From Alphaproteobacteria bacterium HGW-Alphaproteobacteria-7 (lineage in GTDB: Bacteria; Pseudomonadota; Alphaproteobacteria; Sphingomonadales; Sphingomonadaceae): a stretch of DNA of 64,000 nt. The stretch lies in assembly GCA_002842735.1 (NCBI GenBank), contig PHEB01000007.1, positions 31,498 to 95,497 on the forward strand. The letters are read 5' to 3'. Position 1 is the first letter of the stretch. Every line of letters starts with the position of its first letter. Below the pieces are notes generated by a model that saw nothing but the letters and a program-made list of their open reading frames with translations, was not told the origin of the DNA and did not search any database. Positions 8,428-17,506 of the stretch are shown in pieces. The translations under genes were made by a program, and so were the position numbers.

Positions 8428-9990
8428 TTAACTACCTGGCTGCGAATAAGGAGCGTTTGCGAAAAGTTGGCGCTGCCACGCGCGTGGATCATCTTCGACA
8501 CGAGTTGCGACGTCGAAAATCATTGTAGAGCGTCGTTCAAATTCATACTGCGGCCAAGCGGACTTCCCGGTGATGTATGGGATACCACTCTTTGCGAAGG
8601 CGACGAAATAGTCCTGTAACGTGTTCGACATCTGGCGCACCGTAAAATCATTGCCCGTACCCGCGCCTGGCGCATCGAATGTTCCGAACACCAAGGGAAC
8701 GTCGATACTATGAAAAGCTCCTCTGCGAGGGTCTGCGCGGGACGTGAAGTCAACCTGGTAAAGCCAGACTGGCTTGCCAGCCCTTGCCCGCGCTTCAGCG
8801 ACTTCAAGTTGCCCCCGCCAGCTACGACCGGCAGTAGTTGCCATGAAGTAAATGTCTGCCGGAGACGCGTCAGGGAGGCGCCTACGATATTCTGCCACGA
8901 TCCATTCGGGCAGAATGTCGACTGGCAGTTCCGCACCGATTCTACCCGCCACATTGTGCCAGCTCATATCGCGAACGAAGGCGGCGTCGGGGTCAACAAA
9001 TGCGCGCATCTCATCATGTGCGTTGCCAGTCATCATGGGAACCAGAAGCGAGCCAGGGTGCGCATCCGGCCAGAAGGGGTGACGCAGCAGTGTCTTCTGA
9101 TCAAGCACCGGGCCAAAATATATAGCCCCACCCAACACCGGGTCGATCGCATTGAGTCCTTCAAGTAAGTGATCAACTGGCATCGAAAGCAATGGCCATA
9201 AATTTTGTTCAGACACGCCGAGGTGTGAAAGGTAGGCACGCGTCCGTTGGGTCGCATTCAGCGGCCCGGATACGGTCACCTGCTGTCCACTCATCGTCAC
9301 CGCGCGGTGAATGAGACCCGCAGTGGTCGGCATGGCTAGAAGTGTACTGACCTTACCGCCCCCACCCGAGTCTCCGAACGCCATGATCCGTTGCGGATCC
9401 CCGCCGAATGAGGCAATGTTCTCGTTCACCCAATTCAACGCCAATGCCAGATCCAATTGCCCCGCGTTACCGCTGTCGGGGAAGTGCCCATTGAGCCGTG
9501 CAAGATAAAGGTAGCCAAACACATTGAGGCGATGATTGACCGTCACCACGACGACGCTGCGCTCCGCTAGCTTCGCACCATCGCTTACCGGATCGGTTCC
9601 GCTGCCAAAAGCGTACGCTCCGCCGTGAAAATAGACTACGACTGGAAGTCTCGCATCTTCATTCGCGATCGGTGTCCATACGTTTAGGAACAGACAGTCC
9701 TCCGATTGCGGCTGCCGTTTCCCAAGCTGCGGAGCGGCGGGTCCAAACGCGGTCGCTCGAACCGGTTCATTGTGTATGACCTCACGGATTGGTGCCATGA
9801 AACGCGATGCCCAACCGTAGCGAATCCCCAGAAACTGCCCAACGCCGCTGTTTAAACGCATCCCGATGAAACGGCCCGCCCGGCAATCAACTGTCGGTGT
9901 AACAGGTTTGCCGTATACCGTGCTGGCGACGGTAGCCCCTATACTGCCTGCGACGAACGCACGTCTGGTCACTCCACGAACCTTGGTCAT
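8428..9990 (-). CDS. Tat-exported type B carboxylesterase
   Basis: This is an alpha/beta-hydrolase of the carboxylesterase type B (para-nitrobenzyl esterase) family, expected to hydrolyse ester bonds of a small or glycosylated substrate in the periplasm. The N-terminus has a twin-arginine signal (TRRAFVAG, then a hydrophobic stretch). Family landmarks are EDCLFLNVW, the oxyanion-hole HGG at 122-124, the nucleophile elbow GDSGGG with Ser208, and the catalytic-His region AFHSIDVPLVFG. The elbow is GDSGGG, not the commoner GESAGG. The ATG at 9990 overlaps the LysR stop as ATGA, which fixes the start. It is the last gene of the four-gene minus-strand operon of the island. Confidence 0.88.
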   Translation of the reverse strand: MTKVRGVTRRAFVAGSIGATVASTVYGKPVTPTVDCRAGRFIGMRLNSGVGQFLGIRYGWASRFMAPIREVIHNEPVRATAFGPAAPQLGKRQPQSEDCLFLNVWTPIANEDARLPVVVYFHGGAYAFGSGTDPVSDGAKLAERSVVVVTVNHRLNVFGYLYLARLNGHFPDSGNAGQLDLALALNWVNENIASFGGDPQRIMAFGDSGGGGKVSTLLAMPTTAGLIHRAVTMSGQQVTVSGPLNATQRTRAYLSHLGVSEQNLWPLLSMPVDHLLEGLNAIDPVLGGAIYFGPVLDQKTLLRHPFWPDAHPGSLLVPMMTGNAHDEMRAFVDPDAAFVRDMSWHNVAGRIGAELPVDILPEWIVAEYRRRLPDASPADIYFMATTAGRSWRGQLEVAEARARAGKPVWLYQVDFTSRADPRRGAFHSIDVPLVFGTFDAPGAGTGNDFTVRQMSNTLQDYFVAFAKSGIPYITGKSAWPQYEFERRSTMIFDVATRVEDDPRAWQRQLFANAPYSQPGS

Positions 9991-10883
9991 TTGATTGCCA
10001 TTCGATCTTCGGGCCTGATGCTGCTCGCCCGCGCCTCTTCCAACAATGCATGCACAAGCCGCAGCCGAATCGTTCCACGCGACCAAACCACGCCAATCCG
10101 GCGCCCAATTTCGTGTGTGGGCAAAGGCAGGCGCGCGACCGAGATACCCTCAGGCCAAGGTGGCGACCAGTCCGGTACGATGGATACGCCAAGTCCACGA
10201 TCGACCATAACGGCGATGGCGTTGAGAGCGTTCAGCTCAAACCTTTCTCGCGGAACGATGCCGTTTTGGCGCAGATACTCGTCGGCGTGCCGACCGCCCC
10301 ATAGTTTGCGATCATACCGGATCAGCGGTTCGTTAGCGAGCAGGTGATGTGGGTTCAAGTGGGCCAAATGCGCGGGTGCAAGCACGATAAGCGGCTCCTC
10401 GTGCAATAAGGTCCAATCGCATGTTTTAGGCAATGGAAATGGCGCTTCAAGGACGAAGGCGGCGTCAAGGTTTCCAGCTTCAACTTCACCGTAGAGCTGA
10501 ACCGAGGTTCCGGATTGGATATGAACATTGATATCTGGAAACCGCACACTGACGCGTGCAAGGATTTCTGGCAGCATGCCTGTCAGCGGCGTCGTGCAGG
10601 CACCAAGCCGCAGTTCACCGCTGATCCCAGCGTCGTTGGCGATGCTTTTAAGATCGTTCGCATCACGCACGAGTTGCCGCGCGTGGCATAGGATCCGGCC
10701 ACCCTGCTCGGTCATTCGCACGGTCCGCCCAACCCGGACTATCAGCGGCGCGCCAAGGTCCCTCTCCAGCGCCTGAAGCTGTTGGGCGATCGCAGAGGGG
10801 CTGACATTGAGCAGGCGCGACGCCGCAGCCATCGATCCCTGATCCACGACCGCAACGAAGGTTCGGAGAAAATTGATGTCTAT
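9987..10883 (-). CDS. LysR family regulator with no canonical start codon for its conserved N-terminus
   Basis: A LysR-type activator with an N-terminal winged helix (GSMAAASRLLNVSPSAIAQQ) and a C-terminal effector-binding domain, probably the sensor for the island's substrate. The first ordinary start codon is GTG at 10847, but that would remove the conserved start of the helix-turn-helix. Upstream and in frame, 10848-10883 encodes IDINFLRTFVAVV, the normal LysR beginning, and no ATG, GTG or TTG occurs before a stop. Its first codon, ATA at 10881-10883, overlaps the preceding gene's TAG exactly as the other junctions of this operon overlap by ATGA. Either ATA is used as a coupled start or a G-to-A change has damaged the gene. 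Confidence 0.82.
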   Translation of the reverse strand: MDINFLRTFVAVVDQGSMAAASRLLNVSPSAIAQQLQALERDLGAPLIVRVGRTVRMTEQGGRILCHARQLVRDANDLKSIANDAGISGELRLGACTTPLTGMLPEILARVSVRFPDINVHIQSGTSVQLYGEVEAGNLDAAFVLEAPFPLPKTCDWTLLHEEPLIVLAPAHLAHLNPHHLLANEPLIRYDRKLWGGRHADEYLRQNGIVPRERFELNALNAIAVMVDRGLGVSIVPDWSPPWPEGISVARLPLPTHEIGRRIGVVWSRGTIRLRLVHALLEEARASSIRPEDRMAIK

Positions 10884-13276
10884 GCGAGGCGCTCCACTTC
10901 GATATCAGGCCGGGACCGCTTGTCGTAGATCGTTAATCCGTTAAGTTGTTCTGGTCTCGGCGCGGGGAAGAGGTAACTGGCGATATATCCGATTGTGATC
11001 GATGCCGCGATAGCGATCGCGAGGTAGAAAAAGGGGTGAACAAGGCTGAAGAACCAGCACACTATCGTCAGCACGGTAGCCGCTATGATACCAATCGCGG
11101 TTCCTTGCCAATTGGCCCGCTTGGTAAACATTCCTAGCGAGTAGGCCCCAGCAAAACTCCCGCCAAAGAGGCCGAAGAGCTCGATCGTCAGGTCAAGCAG
11201 CGAACGCACGTCGAGGCGCGAAAGAATCATGGCAAGGGCGATCCCGACAGCCCCAATTAGCACCGTCATCCACTCGGCGAAACGTACTGACTCTTTCTGA
11301 GTGGGAGCTGAGCTACGGAACTTTTCATAGAAATCTACAGACAACAGCGTGGCGACAGAATTAATTATCCCTGCCATCGTGCCCATGGCTGCCGCGAAGA
11401 GGCCTGCAATGATGACACCGGTGATTCCGTGTGGAAGCTCGGTGCCAATAAACGCCGGGAACACCGCATCCACTGGAAGCATGGGATCTAGCCGACCGGG
11501 ATTGGCGTGATAGTAGGCGAATAGAGTGGTTCCAATGATATAGAATATGAAGCCCGCAGGCAGCAGGATCAATGCGAAAAACCACACGGATCGGCCCGCT
11601 TCTCTCTCATCCGCCGTTGATAGCACACGCTGCATCAAAACCTGATCCTTGGGGAATGTTAGCACTGTGTCGAATCCATACAGGATTATGAAGCCCCAGA
11701 GCGTAGGCGTGGTAAAGTCGAAGCTTACGTTAACCATCTTCATTTTGTCGAATTGCATGGCAGTATCGTAGATTTGACTGGCGCCAACTGTGTAGATAAT
11801 AAAACCAATTGCGAAGAACGCTCCGCCAAACAACACGATTACTTGGAAAACATCCGTCCAGACGACTGCTTTCATACCTCCCAGCGCGGTGTAAATGATG
11901 GTGCAAACGCCGATAACCAAGATCCAGAAAATCACGCTAGTGCCTGTTATTGTGCTGATCGCGAGCGCTGGCAAGAACAGGACAATGCCCATTCGCCCAC
12001 CAACGTGCATCATGATTGCCATCGCCGAAGACAGCATCCGAATGGTAGGGTGGAACCGCGTTTCGAGATAACCGAACACTGAAACCAAGTTCAGCCTACG
12101 GAACATTGGAACAATGAAAATTGCGACCGCGATAAGTGCAAAGACTGAAACCACCTTGCCCATCATATACTGCCAATCGGTATCGAACGCTTTGGAAGGT
12201 ATGGCGAGGTAGCTGATCGAGCTTGTGTTGGCAGCGAACATACTGATCCCGACCGCCCAAAATGGGATCGTGCGTGATCCCAGGAAGAACTCGCTAGTAG
12301 ATCCCAGCCGCGCGTGACGCCAGAAATAGAAACCGATCACCAGCATTCCGACGAGGTACGCGGTGATAATCGACCAATCCAACCAGCCCAGCCCGCGGCG
12401 CTGATATTCCAGTTGCAGCTGATTGGCTATAAGGGAGCTGTCGTGCTGTGTCAGCGTGATTATGCCGTTGCGGTAGGCGGTCGTTGCCGCCTCGTTGGGA
12501 ACGACCGCCGCTATTGTCGACCAGGCATCCGTGATCGTGTTATATGTCAGCAGGCTGCGGTTAGACGGCCCTTGCGCAAGGTAGAGCAGGCCGGCTTGGC
12601 CGATTGACTGCGTGGTGCCGACGACGGCAAGCGGCGGAGGCGTTCGCGCTTCCCACCCGGTCTTTGCCGTCCAGTGCCACTGCCGCTGCACATTTTCATG
12701 CGTTGTGGTCAGATAGAGTGCTCCGCCTTGTTCGGCGAGTGTCGTCGGGGTGCCTGAGGTGGGCGCGGGCTCTACGTTCCAACCAAGTGTTTCGGTCAAT
12801 AGCGATAAATTGAAAAGGCTCATCTCGCCGCGCGCGTTGACCCCGACGAGAGAGATGAGATCGTTGCGGAAAACTAACTTGGATTTGGTTAAATCTCGTG
12901 GCAGCGAAGGCAGGATCCGGACGGCTAACCGGTCTCCGGTGCGGAAGGCGAGAAAAAGCTGGCCATCACGAGCCGCAACGATCGCGCGAGTACCATCACC
13001 CGCCACATCGATCACATCAGCGTCAAGAAGCGCTTGCGCCTCCAATGGCTTCCACTCGCCATCATCCTGTTCCTGAATAACGGCTCTACCCCCTTGAACA
13101 ATGACGGGGCGATTATCGAGTACCATTAAAACCGGTGTCGAACCGTTGGCGAGAAGCGGCGGCAGTGCCTGCGTCTTTAGACCTGTAATATTCTCTTCGC
13201 TTGCATAAGCGGGCCCGGCAAGCACTGCCAGCCAAACTCCTAATGCGCAGAGAGCTAGGCTAAAGCCTTTAGTCAT
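10880..13276 (-). CDS. Sodium:solute symporter (SLC5) with N-terminal beta-propeller-like domain
   Basis: A 798-residue fusion. Residues 1-26 are a signal peptide ending AYAS. Residues about 30-295 form an exported domain with repeated beta-strand blades (recurring Trp and Gly-containing motifs) resembling Kelch/NanM-type propellers. Residues about 300-780 form the sodium:solute symporter core with about 14 membrane segments, including SEFFLGSRTIPFWAVGISMF and SISYLAIPSKAF. The symporter should import a sugar or organic acid with Na+; the propeller may bind or epimerise the ligand at the membrane. The ATG overlaps the upstream lyase stop as ATGA. The ligand cannot be read from the sequence. 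Confidence 0.85.
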   Translation of the reverse strand: MTKGFSLALCALGVWLAVLAGPAYASEENITGLKTQALPPLLANGSTPVLMVLDNRPVIVQGGRAVIQEQDDGEWKPLEAQALLDADVIDVAGDGTRAIVAARDGQLFLAFRTGDRLAVRILPSLPRDLTKSKLVFRNDLISLVGVNARGEMSLFNLSLLTETLGWNVEPAPTSGTPTTLAEQGGALYLTTTHENVQRQWHWTAKTGWEARTPPPLAVVGTTQSIGQAGLLYLAQGPSNRSLLTYNTITDAWSTIAAVVPNEAATTAYRNGIITLTQHDSSLIANQLQLEYQRRGLGWLDWSIITAYLVGMLVIGFYFWRHARLGSTSEFFLGSRTIPFWAVGISMFAANTSSISYLAIPSKAFDTDWQYMMGKVVSVFALIAVAIFIVPMFRRLNLVSVFGYLETRFHPTIRMLSSAMAIMMHVGGRMGIVLFLPALAISTITGTSVIFWILVIGVCTIIYTALGGMKAVVWTDVFQVIVLFGGAFFAIGFIIYTVGASQIYDTAMQFDKMKMVNVSFDFTTPTLWGFIILYGFDTVLTFPKDQVLMQRVLSTADEREAGRSVWFFALILLPAGFIFYIIGTTLFAYYHANPGRLDPMLPVDAVFPAFIGTELPHGITGVIIAGLFAAAMGTMAGIINSVATLLSVDFYEKFRSSAPTQKESVRFAEWMTVLIGAVGIALAMILSRLDVRSLLDLTIELFGLFGGSFAGAYSLGMFTKRANWQGTAIGIIAATVLTIVCWFFSLVHPFFYLAIAIAASITIGYIASYLFPAPRPEQLNGLTIYDKRSRPDIEVERLA

Positions 13277-14097
13277 AAATCATGTTCCCCGGCTGCACTC
13301 AAAGTAGAACGAGCCTGTTCGATTTGAGGCCGGTCGACTATTTTGCCTTCAAAGGCGAAAGCTCCGTGCCCTCGTTTTGCGGCACTCTCGGCCGCTTCAA
13401 GCAGTCGCCGAGCGTCCTCGATAGCGCCGGTTCGGTCGAACACGTTGTTGATGATTGACACTTGCCGGGGGTGTATGCAGCTTTTGCCGAGAAAGCCCAT
13501 GTCACGAGCCAGGACAGCTTCGGCCCGGAAACCAACCTCGTCTGTGATATCAGGCCATGCCCCATCATATGCGAAGCAGCCCGCCTCCCCGGCGGCCAAA
13601 CGTATTTGCCAAAGCGCCTCGAAGACCGGGCGCTGATCACCACGCACGATGCCGAGCGGGGCGAATAGATCGTTAAGGCCAGCCTGAAGGCCTATAACCT
13701 TTGGATGGGCAGCGGCGATCTCTGCGGCGCGGCGCAGGCCTCGCGGCGTTTCGACATTCACCAAGAGCGAGGCTGACGTCAGGGCGGCGACCGCTCGCAC
13801 ATCATCAGAGTTTTCCGCCTTTGGCACGTTGACAAGGATTTTTGTGCATTGGGGTAAGGCGGCAAGATCATCATGCCCGAATGGAGTGCCAAGTGCGTTG
13901 ATGCGAACGATGAGAGTTTTATTGGTCGCTCGGACTGCATCGCTTTTGAGAAACGCCACCAACCGGCCACGCGCGTCTGCCTTACCATCCGGCGGTACCG
14001 AATCTTCCAGATCAAAAGAGATCGCATCAGCTTCGCTGGCAACCGCCTTGGTGAAGAGATCAGGGCGCGCGCAGGGCACGAAAAGTTTACTACGCAT
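13273..14097 (-). CDS. CoA ester lyase of the HpcH/HpaI-CitE family
   Basis: This 274-residue TIM-barrel protein belongs to the citrate lyase beta/malyl-CoA/citramalyl-CoA lyase family, which splits a 3-hydroxyacyl-CoA by retro-aldol cleavage. Landmarks are the N-terminus MRSKLFVPCARPDLF, the SFDLEDSV motif (residues 27-34), Arg66 in VRIN, the Mg-binding Glu116 in VNVETPRG and Asp143 in GLNDLFAPLG. The ATG at 14097 has an AAGGAG ribosome site 8 bases upstream; longer readings lack one. It is the first gene of the minus-strand operon. The family III CoA-transferase at the other end of the island could supply its thioester substrate. The exact substrate (malyl-, citramalyl- or methylmalyl-CoA) is unknown. 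Confidence 0.85.
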   Translation of the reverse strand: MRSKLFVPCARPDLFTKAVASEADAISFDLEDSVPPDGKADARGRLVAFLKSDAVRATNKTLIVRINALGTPFGHDDLAALPQCTKILVNVPKAENSDDVRAVAALTSASLLVNVETPRGLRRAAEIAAAHPKVIGLQAGLNDLFAPLGIVRGDQRPVFEALWQIRLAAGEAGCFAYDGAWPDITDEVGFRAEAVLARDMGFLGKSCIHPRQVSIINNVFDRTGAIEDARRLLEAAESAAKRGHGAFAFEGKIVDRPQIEQARSTLSAAGEHDL

Positions 14098-14294
14098 CAC
14101 CACCTCTCCTTGAGATAAACGACTTTTTGCCGATCCTGATATCAGAAGAAAGCATTTCTCGCGTTTGCGCGCTAGAGGAGCCCCCCTAAAGCGCACTGAA
14201 AACAGAAAAAGCGTGGTGTGAACGCAGGCCCGCCCTATTGGACCGTGAATGCGAGAACCGTATCACTTGGTTCATAACATGGGAGGGGATTACT
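14098..14294. promoter_or_regulatory. Divergent control region of the catabolic island
   Basis: This 197-base gap separates the lyase operon (minus strand) from the TonB-receptor operon (plus strand), so it should hold both promoters and the LysR binding site. A perfect 10-bp palindrome CTGATATCAG lies at 14136-14145. For the plus strand, TTGGAC near 14238 with TATCAC 17 bases later is a plausible but weak -35/-10 pair. The receptor has a GGAGGGG ribosome site just before 14295. Assignment of the palindrome to the LysR protein is inference. Confidence 0.5.
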
Positions 14295-16517
14295 ATGAGG
14301 AATTTTGCTCACGTAAAGCTGTTCGCGTTACTGCTTGGTACGACTTCGACTGCTGCGCTGGCAGGACACGAATCCGACCTGCAGACAACGAAGCCGACCA
14401 ATACGCAGCAAGCATCAACGGTTACACAAGACAGTCCAGCGCCGTTGGCCACACCCGACGAGCAAGATGCGCAAAGTCGCTCCATTATCGTCACTGGTAG
14501 CCGCACCCCCCGGGCTGTAGACAAGATCGCAGGGGCGGTTACCGTCATCACTTCTGCCGACGTCCAGCGTTCGCTTGCGCTGACCGAAGACAGTACTGCA
14601 GTTTTGGCCAAGACGGTCCCAGGCTATTCAGAATCCAGTCAGACATTGAACACGCTGGGCGAGACAATGCGTGGCCGCGTCGCGCTCTATCTGTTTGACG
14701 GCATTCCTCAGTCGACCCCACTGCGCAATGGGAGCCGAAACGCGGCCTTTACCGATATGTCCACCATCGAGCGGATTGAGGTTATTGGCGGAGCCTCTGC
14801 ATCTGAAGGCATCGGCGCGGAGGGCGGTGTTATCAACTACATTTCCCGTCGGGCGACCCAACCCGGCCTACATGTCAACCTTGGAGGTCGGCTGGGCACA
14901 CAGTTTCGGGACGACAGTGGAATATGGGGTATCAAGGGTGATGTCGCTTACAAAGGGAGCGGTGTCGACTTTTTTGCAGCCGGTGCTTACGTTGATCGCG
15001 GCATAACCTACGATGCCAACGGGCGACGCATCGGCATGTCGGCTTCGAGTTCGCTGTCTGACTCTGTTCAGAAAAACTTGTTTGTCAAAGTTGGCACCGA
15101 TTTTGGCGCGGGCGATACGCAGCGGCTTGAGTTGACCGCCAACTGGTTCAGACTCAAAGGCAAGGCCAACTATCACTGGGTTGCCGGCGATCGCGCTTTA
15201 GGCATCCCGGATACCGCCGAACCTGGCCCTCAGTTGATCGACGGGGTCGATGTCCTTCGTCCAGACTTTAACGATTTTAAGCAGACGGCGCTCAAATATA
15301 GTAATGAAGATGTCTTTGGTGGCACCCTGATTACCACTGTGTACGCAGCACGGCAGGCAATGCGCTTCCCGGGTGACAATGGCGCGAGTCGACAGGACCC
15401 GCAGATTGCTCCGCTGGGCACGCTGGTCGATCAGTCGGAGGTGCTGTCAAAGAAATACGGCCTGCTCACCTCGTTCTCGCGGCCAGATTTCCTGATCGAT
15501 GATCTCTTGCTGCGAATCGGTGTCGATGCAGTGCATGATCAGACTCAACAGCGCCTCGCGCTCACCGACCGTGTCTGGGTTCCGCCGATGAACTACGACA
15601 GCATCGGCCCGTACATCCAAATGTCATGGGACATTGGGCCGGTTACGCTCTCGGGCGGAGCGCGGCATGAAAACGGGCAAGTTCAAGTTGACGATTATGT
15701 CACCACATTTTTCCGGAACAGTGTAGCAGTTGAGGGTGGAAAGCTTAAATATTCGAATACATTGCCGAATGTTGGCCTTGTAACGCGTCTTGGTGCTGGT
15801 TTTTCAGTTTTTGGATCCTACTCAAAGGGCTTCACGCTGCCCAACCTCGGCATCCCTTTGCGGAATATAAACACGCCCGGGCAAAGTGTGGAAGGCATCG
15901 TCGATCTTAAGGCGGTAATCTTCGACAACAAGGAGATTGGTGCGAACTGGCGTGGTCGCCGGGGTAGTGTGGGCGTTTCAGCCTATCGATCCTTCTCCAA
16001 GCTCGGTTCAAGCTTGGCTGTTGATCCTGTAACGCAGGACTTCGTTCTGAACCGGCGACCAGTTAGGATCACTGGCATTGACGCCACCGCCGAACTACGG
16101 GCGACCGACTGGTTTCGGTTCAATGGGGTATACAGCCATGTCAAAGGTCGAACGACATCGGGGAACAATGTTCTGACGCCGGTTGAGACGCCCCTCGGGA
16201 TCACAAACATCCCACTGGACAAGTTGGTTGTGAGTGGAACGTTTACACCTACCGATGCGCTTTCATTTACAATCGGAATGGACACAACGTTTGATCGCGC
16301 ACAGGCGGGATCCTCCCCGCCAGAAGACATTGAGGGCCGTACCCTGTTCGATCTTACCGCCAAATATCGGATCGAGAACGCTGGCACTGTTACACTTGGT
16401 GTCGAAAATCTGTTCAATGAATTTTACTTCCTAGCATTCTCCCAGATCGATTTTTTCCAGAACTACTTTGCCGGCCGCGGGCGAACCGTTTCGTTGCAGT
16501 TCCGAACCGATTTCTAA
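14295..16517 (+). CDS. TonB-dependent outer-membrane receptor
   Basis: A 740-residue receptor for energy-driven uptake across the outer membrane. It has a signal peptide ending ALAG, a TonB-box-like and plug region (SIIVTGSRTPRAVDKIAG, then VITSADVQRS and GYSESSQTLNTLGETMRGR) and a C-terminal beta-barrel ending in Phe (RTVSLQFRTDF). The ATG at 14295 follows a strong GGAGGGG ribosome site, so the in-frame leader upstream is discarded. It heads the plus-strand operon of the island, followed by ribokinase, TIM-barrel/FGE fusion, GH127 and CoA-transferase genes, so its ligand is more likely a glycoside than an iron chelate. Confidence 0.9.
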   Translation: MRNFAHVKLFALLLGTTSTAALAGHESDLQTTKPTNTQQASTVTQDSPAPLATPDEQDAQSRSIIVTGSRTPRAVDKIAGAVTVITSADVQRSLALTEDSTAVLAKTVPGYSESSQTLNTLGETMRGRVALYLFDGIPQSTPLRNGSRNAAFTDMSTIERIEVIGGASASEGIGAEGGVINYISRRATQPGLHVNLGGRLGTQFRDDSGIWGIKGDVAYKGSGVDFFAAGAYVDRGITYDANGRRIGMSASSSLSDSVQKNLFVKVGTDFGAGDTQRLELTANWFRLKGKANYHWVAGDRALGIPDTAEPGPQLIDGVDVLRPDFNDFKQTALKYSNEDVFGGTLITTVYAARQAMRFPGDNGASRQDPQIAPLGTLVDQSEVLSKKYGLLTSFSRPDFLIDDLLLRIGVDAVHDQTQQRLALTDRVWVPPMNYDSIGPYIQMSWDIGPVTLSGGARHENGQVQVDDYVTTFFRNSVAVEGGKLKYSNTLPNVGLVTRLGAGFSVFGSYSKGFTLPNLGIPLRNINTPGQSVEGIVDLKAVIFDNKEIGANWRGRRGSVGVSAYRSFSKLGSSLAVDPVTQDFVLNRRPVRITGIDATAELRATDWFRFNGVYSHVKGRTTSGNNVLTPVETPLGITNIPLDKLVVSGTFTPTDALSFTIGMDTTFDRAQAGSSPPEDIEGRTLFDLTAKYRIENAGTVTLGVENLFNEFYFLAFSQIDFFQNYFAGRGRTVSLQFRTDF

Positions 16518-16549
16518 GAACTGCGAGAATCTGATCAAGGGGAGCCGGG

Positions 16550-17506
16550 GTGACTGAAGGCAAAGCCAATAGCCAAATCATGATCGCCGGCTCCGCCAAC
16601 GTTGATTTCGTCGTTCGCGCACCGAATATTCCCGCACCGGGTGAAACGGTGCTCGGCAGCGATCTAATGATTGTTCCGGGTGGCAAGGGCGCAAACCAAG
16701 CTGTCGCCTGCGCTCTTGCTGGTGGCGTTTTGACAAGCATGGTAGCGGCCATCGGGAACGATTCCCTCGCCGGGATTGTCGCGAACTCCCTGTCATCGGC
16801 AGGTGTGCATTTACACCGTGTGGAATCAGAACGTTCAACCGGCGTGGCTCTGATTACGGTGTCTGAACAAGCCGAGAATGCAATCACCGTAGCTCCCGGC
16901 GCTAATGCTGACCTATCGCCGACTGATCTGCCGGATCTTTCCGATATCGAATGGTTGGTCGTTCAACTCGAAACACCGATAGAAACCGTTACCGCGTTCG
17001 CCCGCGCAGCGAAGATTGCAGGCGTCAAAGTGTTGCTCAATGCTGCTCCAGCTAGAGAAATTCCTGCTGCTCTTTTACAGGCTGCCGATGTCGTTGTAGT
17101 CAATGAGCCTGAGCTGTCTGTCGTCGCTGGGATCGACGGCTCGATTGCCGCTCAACTGCAACGGGTCGGCGTTTCATGCGCCGTGGTGACACTTGGGGGG
17201 CGAGGCTGTTGCGCGTTTGTAGACGGGCGCTGGGTTCTTCAACCCGCATTTACCGTTGAGCCAGTTGACACAACGGCGGCGGGCGATACTTTCGTCGGCG
17301 TTCTGGCTGCGGTATTGTCACAAAATCATTCTATAGAGGCGGCATTACGCCTAGCTGCGGCCGCCGCGGCCCTAACAACCACCCGCGCGGGTGCCCAATC
17401 AAGCATTCCCAAAGCTGCCGAGGTCATCGCTTTCGCTGCTGACGGCCCTTGCGGAGAGCGGCAGCCCCTGATGCAATATTGCGGTCTTTCTACTATAAAT
17501 GCTTGA
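16550..17506 (+). CDS. rbsK: Ribokinase, PfkB family
   Basis: A PfkB-family sugar kinase of 318 residues. It has the N-terminal signature GGKGANQAVA (residues 44-53) and the C-terminal signature VDTTAAGDTFVG, whose Asp246 is the catalytic base, with TRAGAQSSIP near the end as in ribokinases. The likely reaction is phosphorylation of a furanose at O5 with ATP; D-ribose is the family default, but in this cluster another pentose released by the glycosidase is possible. GTG start behind AGGGGAGC. The C-terminal 20 residues after the SIP motif are longer than usual. It overlaps the next gene's first possible start by 8 bases. Confidence 0.87.
   Translation: MTEGKANSQIMIAGSANVDFVVRAPNIPAPGETVLGSDLMIVPGGKGANQAVACALAGGVLTSMVAAIGNDSLAGIVANSLSSAGVHLHRVESERSTGVALITVSEQAENAITVAPGANADLSPTDLPDLSDIEWLVVQLETPIETVTAFARAAKIAGVKVLLNAAPAREIPAALLQAADVVVVNEPELSVVAGIDGSIAAQLQRVGVSCAVVTLGGRGCCAFVDGRWVLQPAFTVEPVDTTAAGDTFVGVLAAVLSQNHSIEAALRLAAAAAALTTTRAGAQSSIPKAAEVIAFAADGPCGERQPLMQYCGLSTINA

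Noticed and set aside
8135..8528. Two short frames (8135-8383 minus, 8310-8528 plus) in the ars-esterase gap
   Set aside because: No ribosome site, no conserved domain, and they lie in degenerate repeated DNA; not reported as genes.
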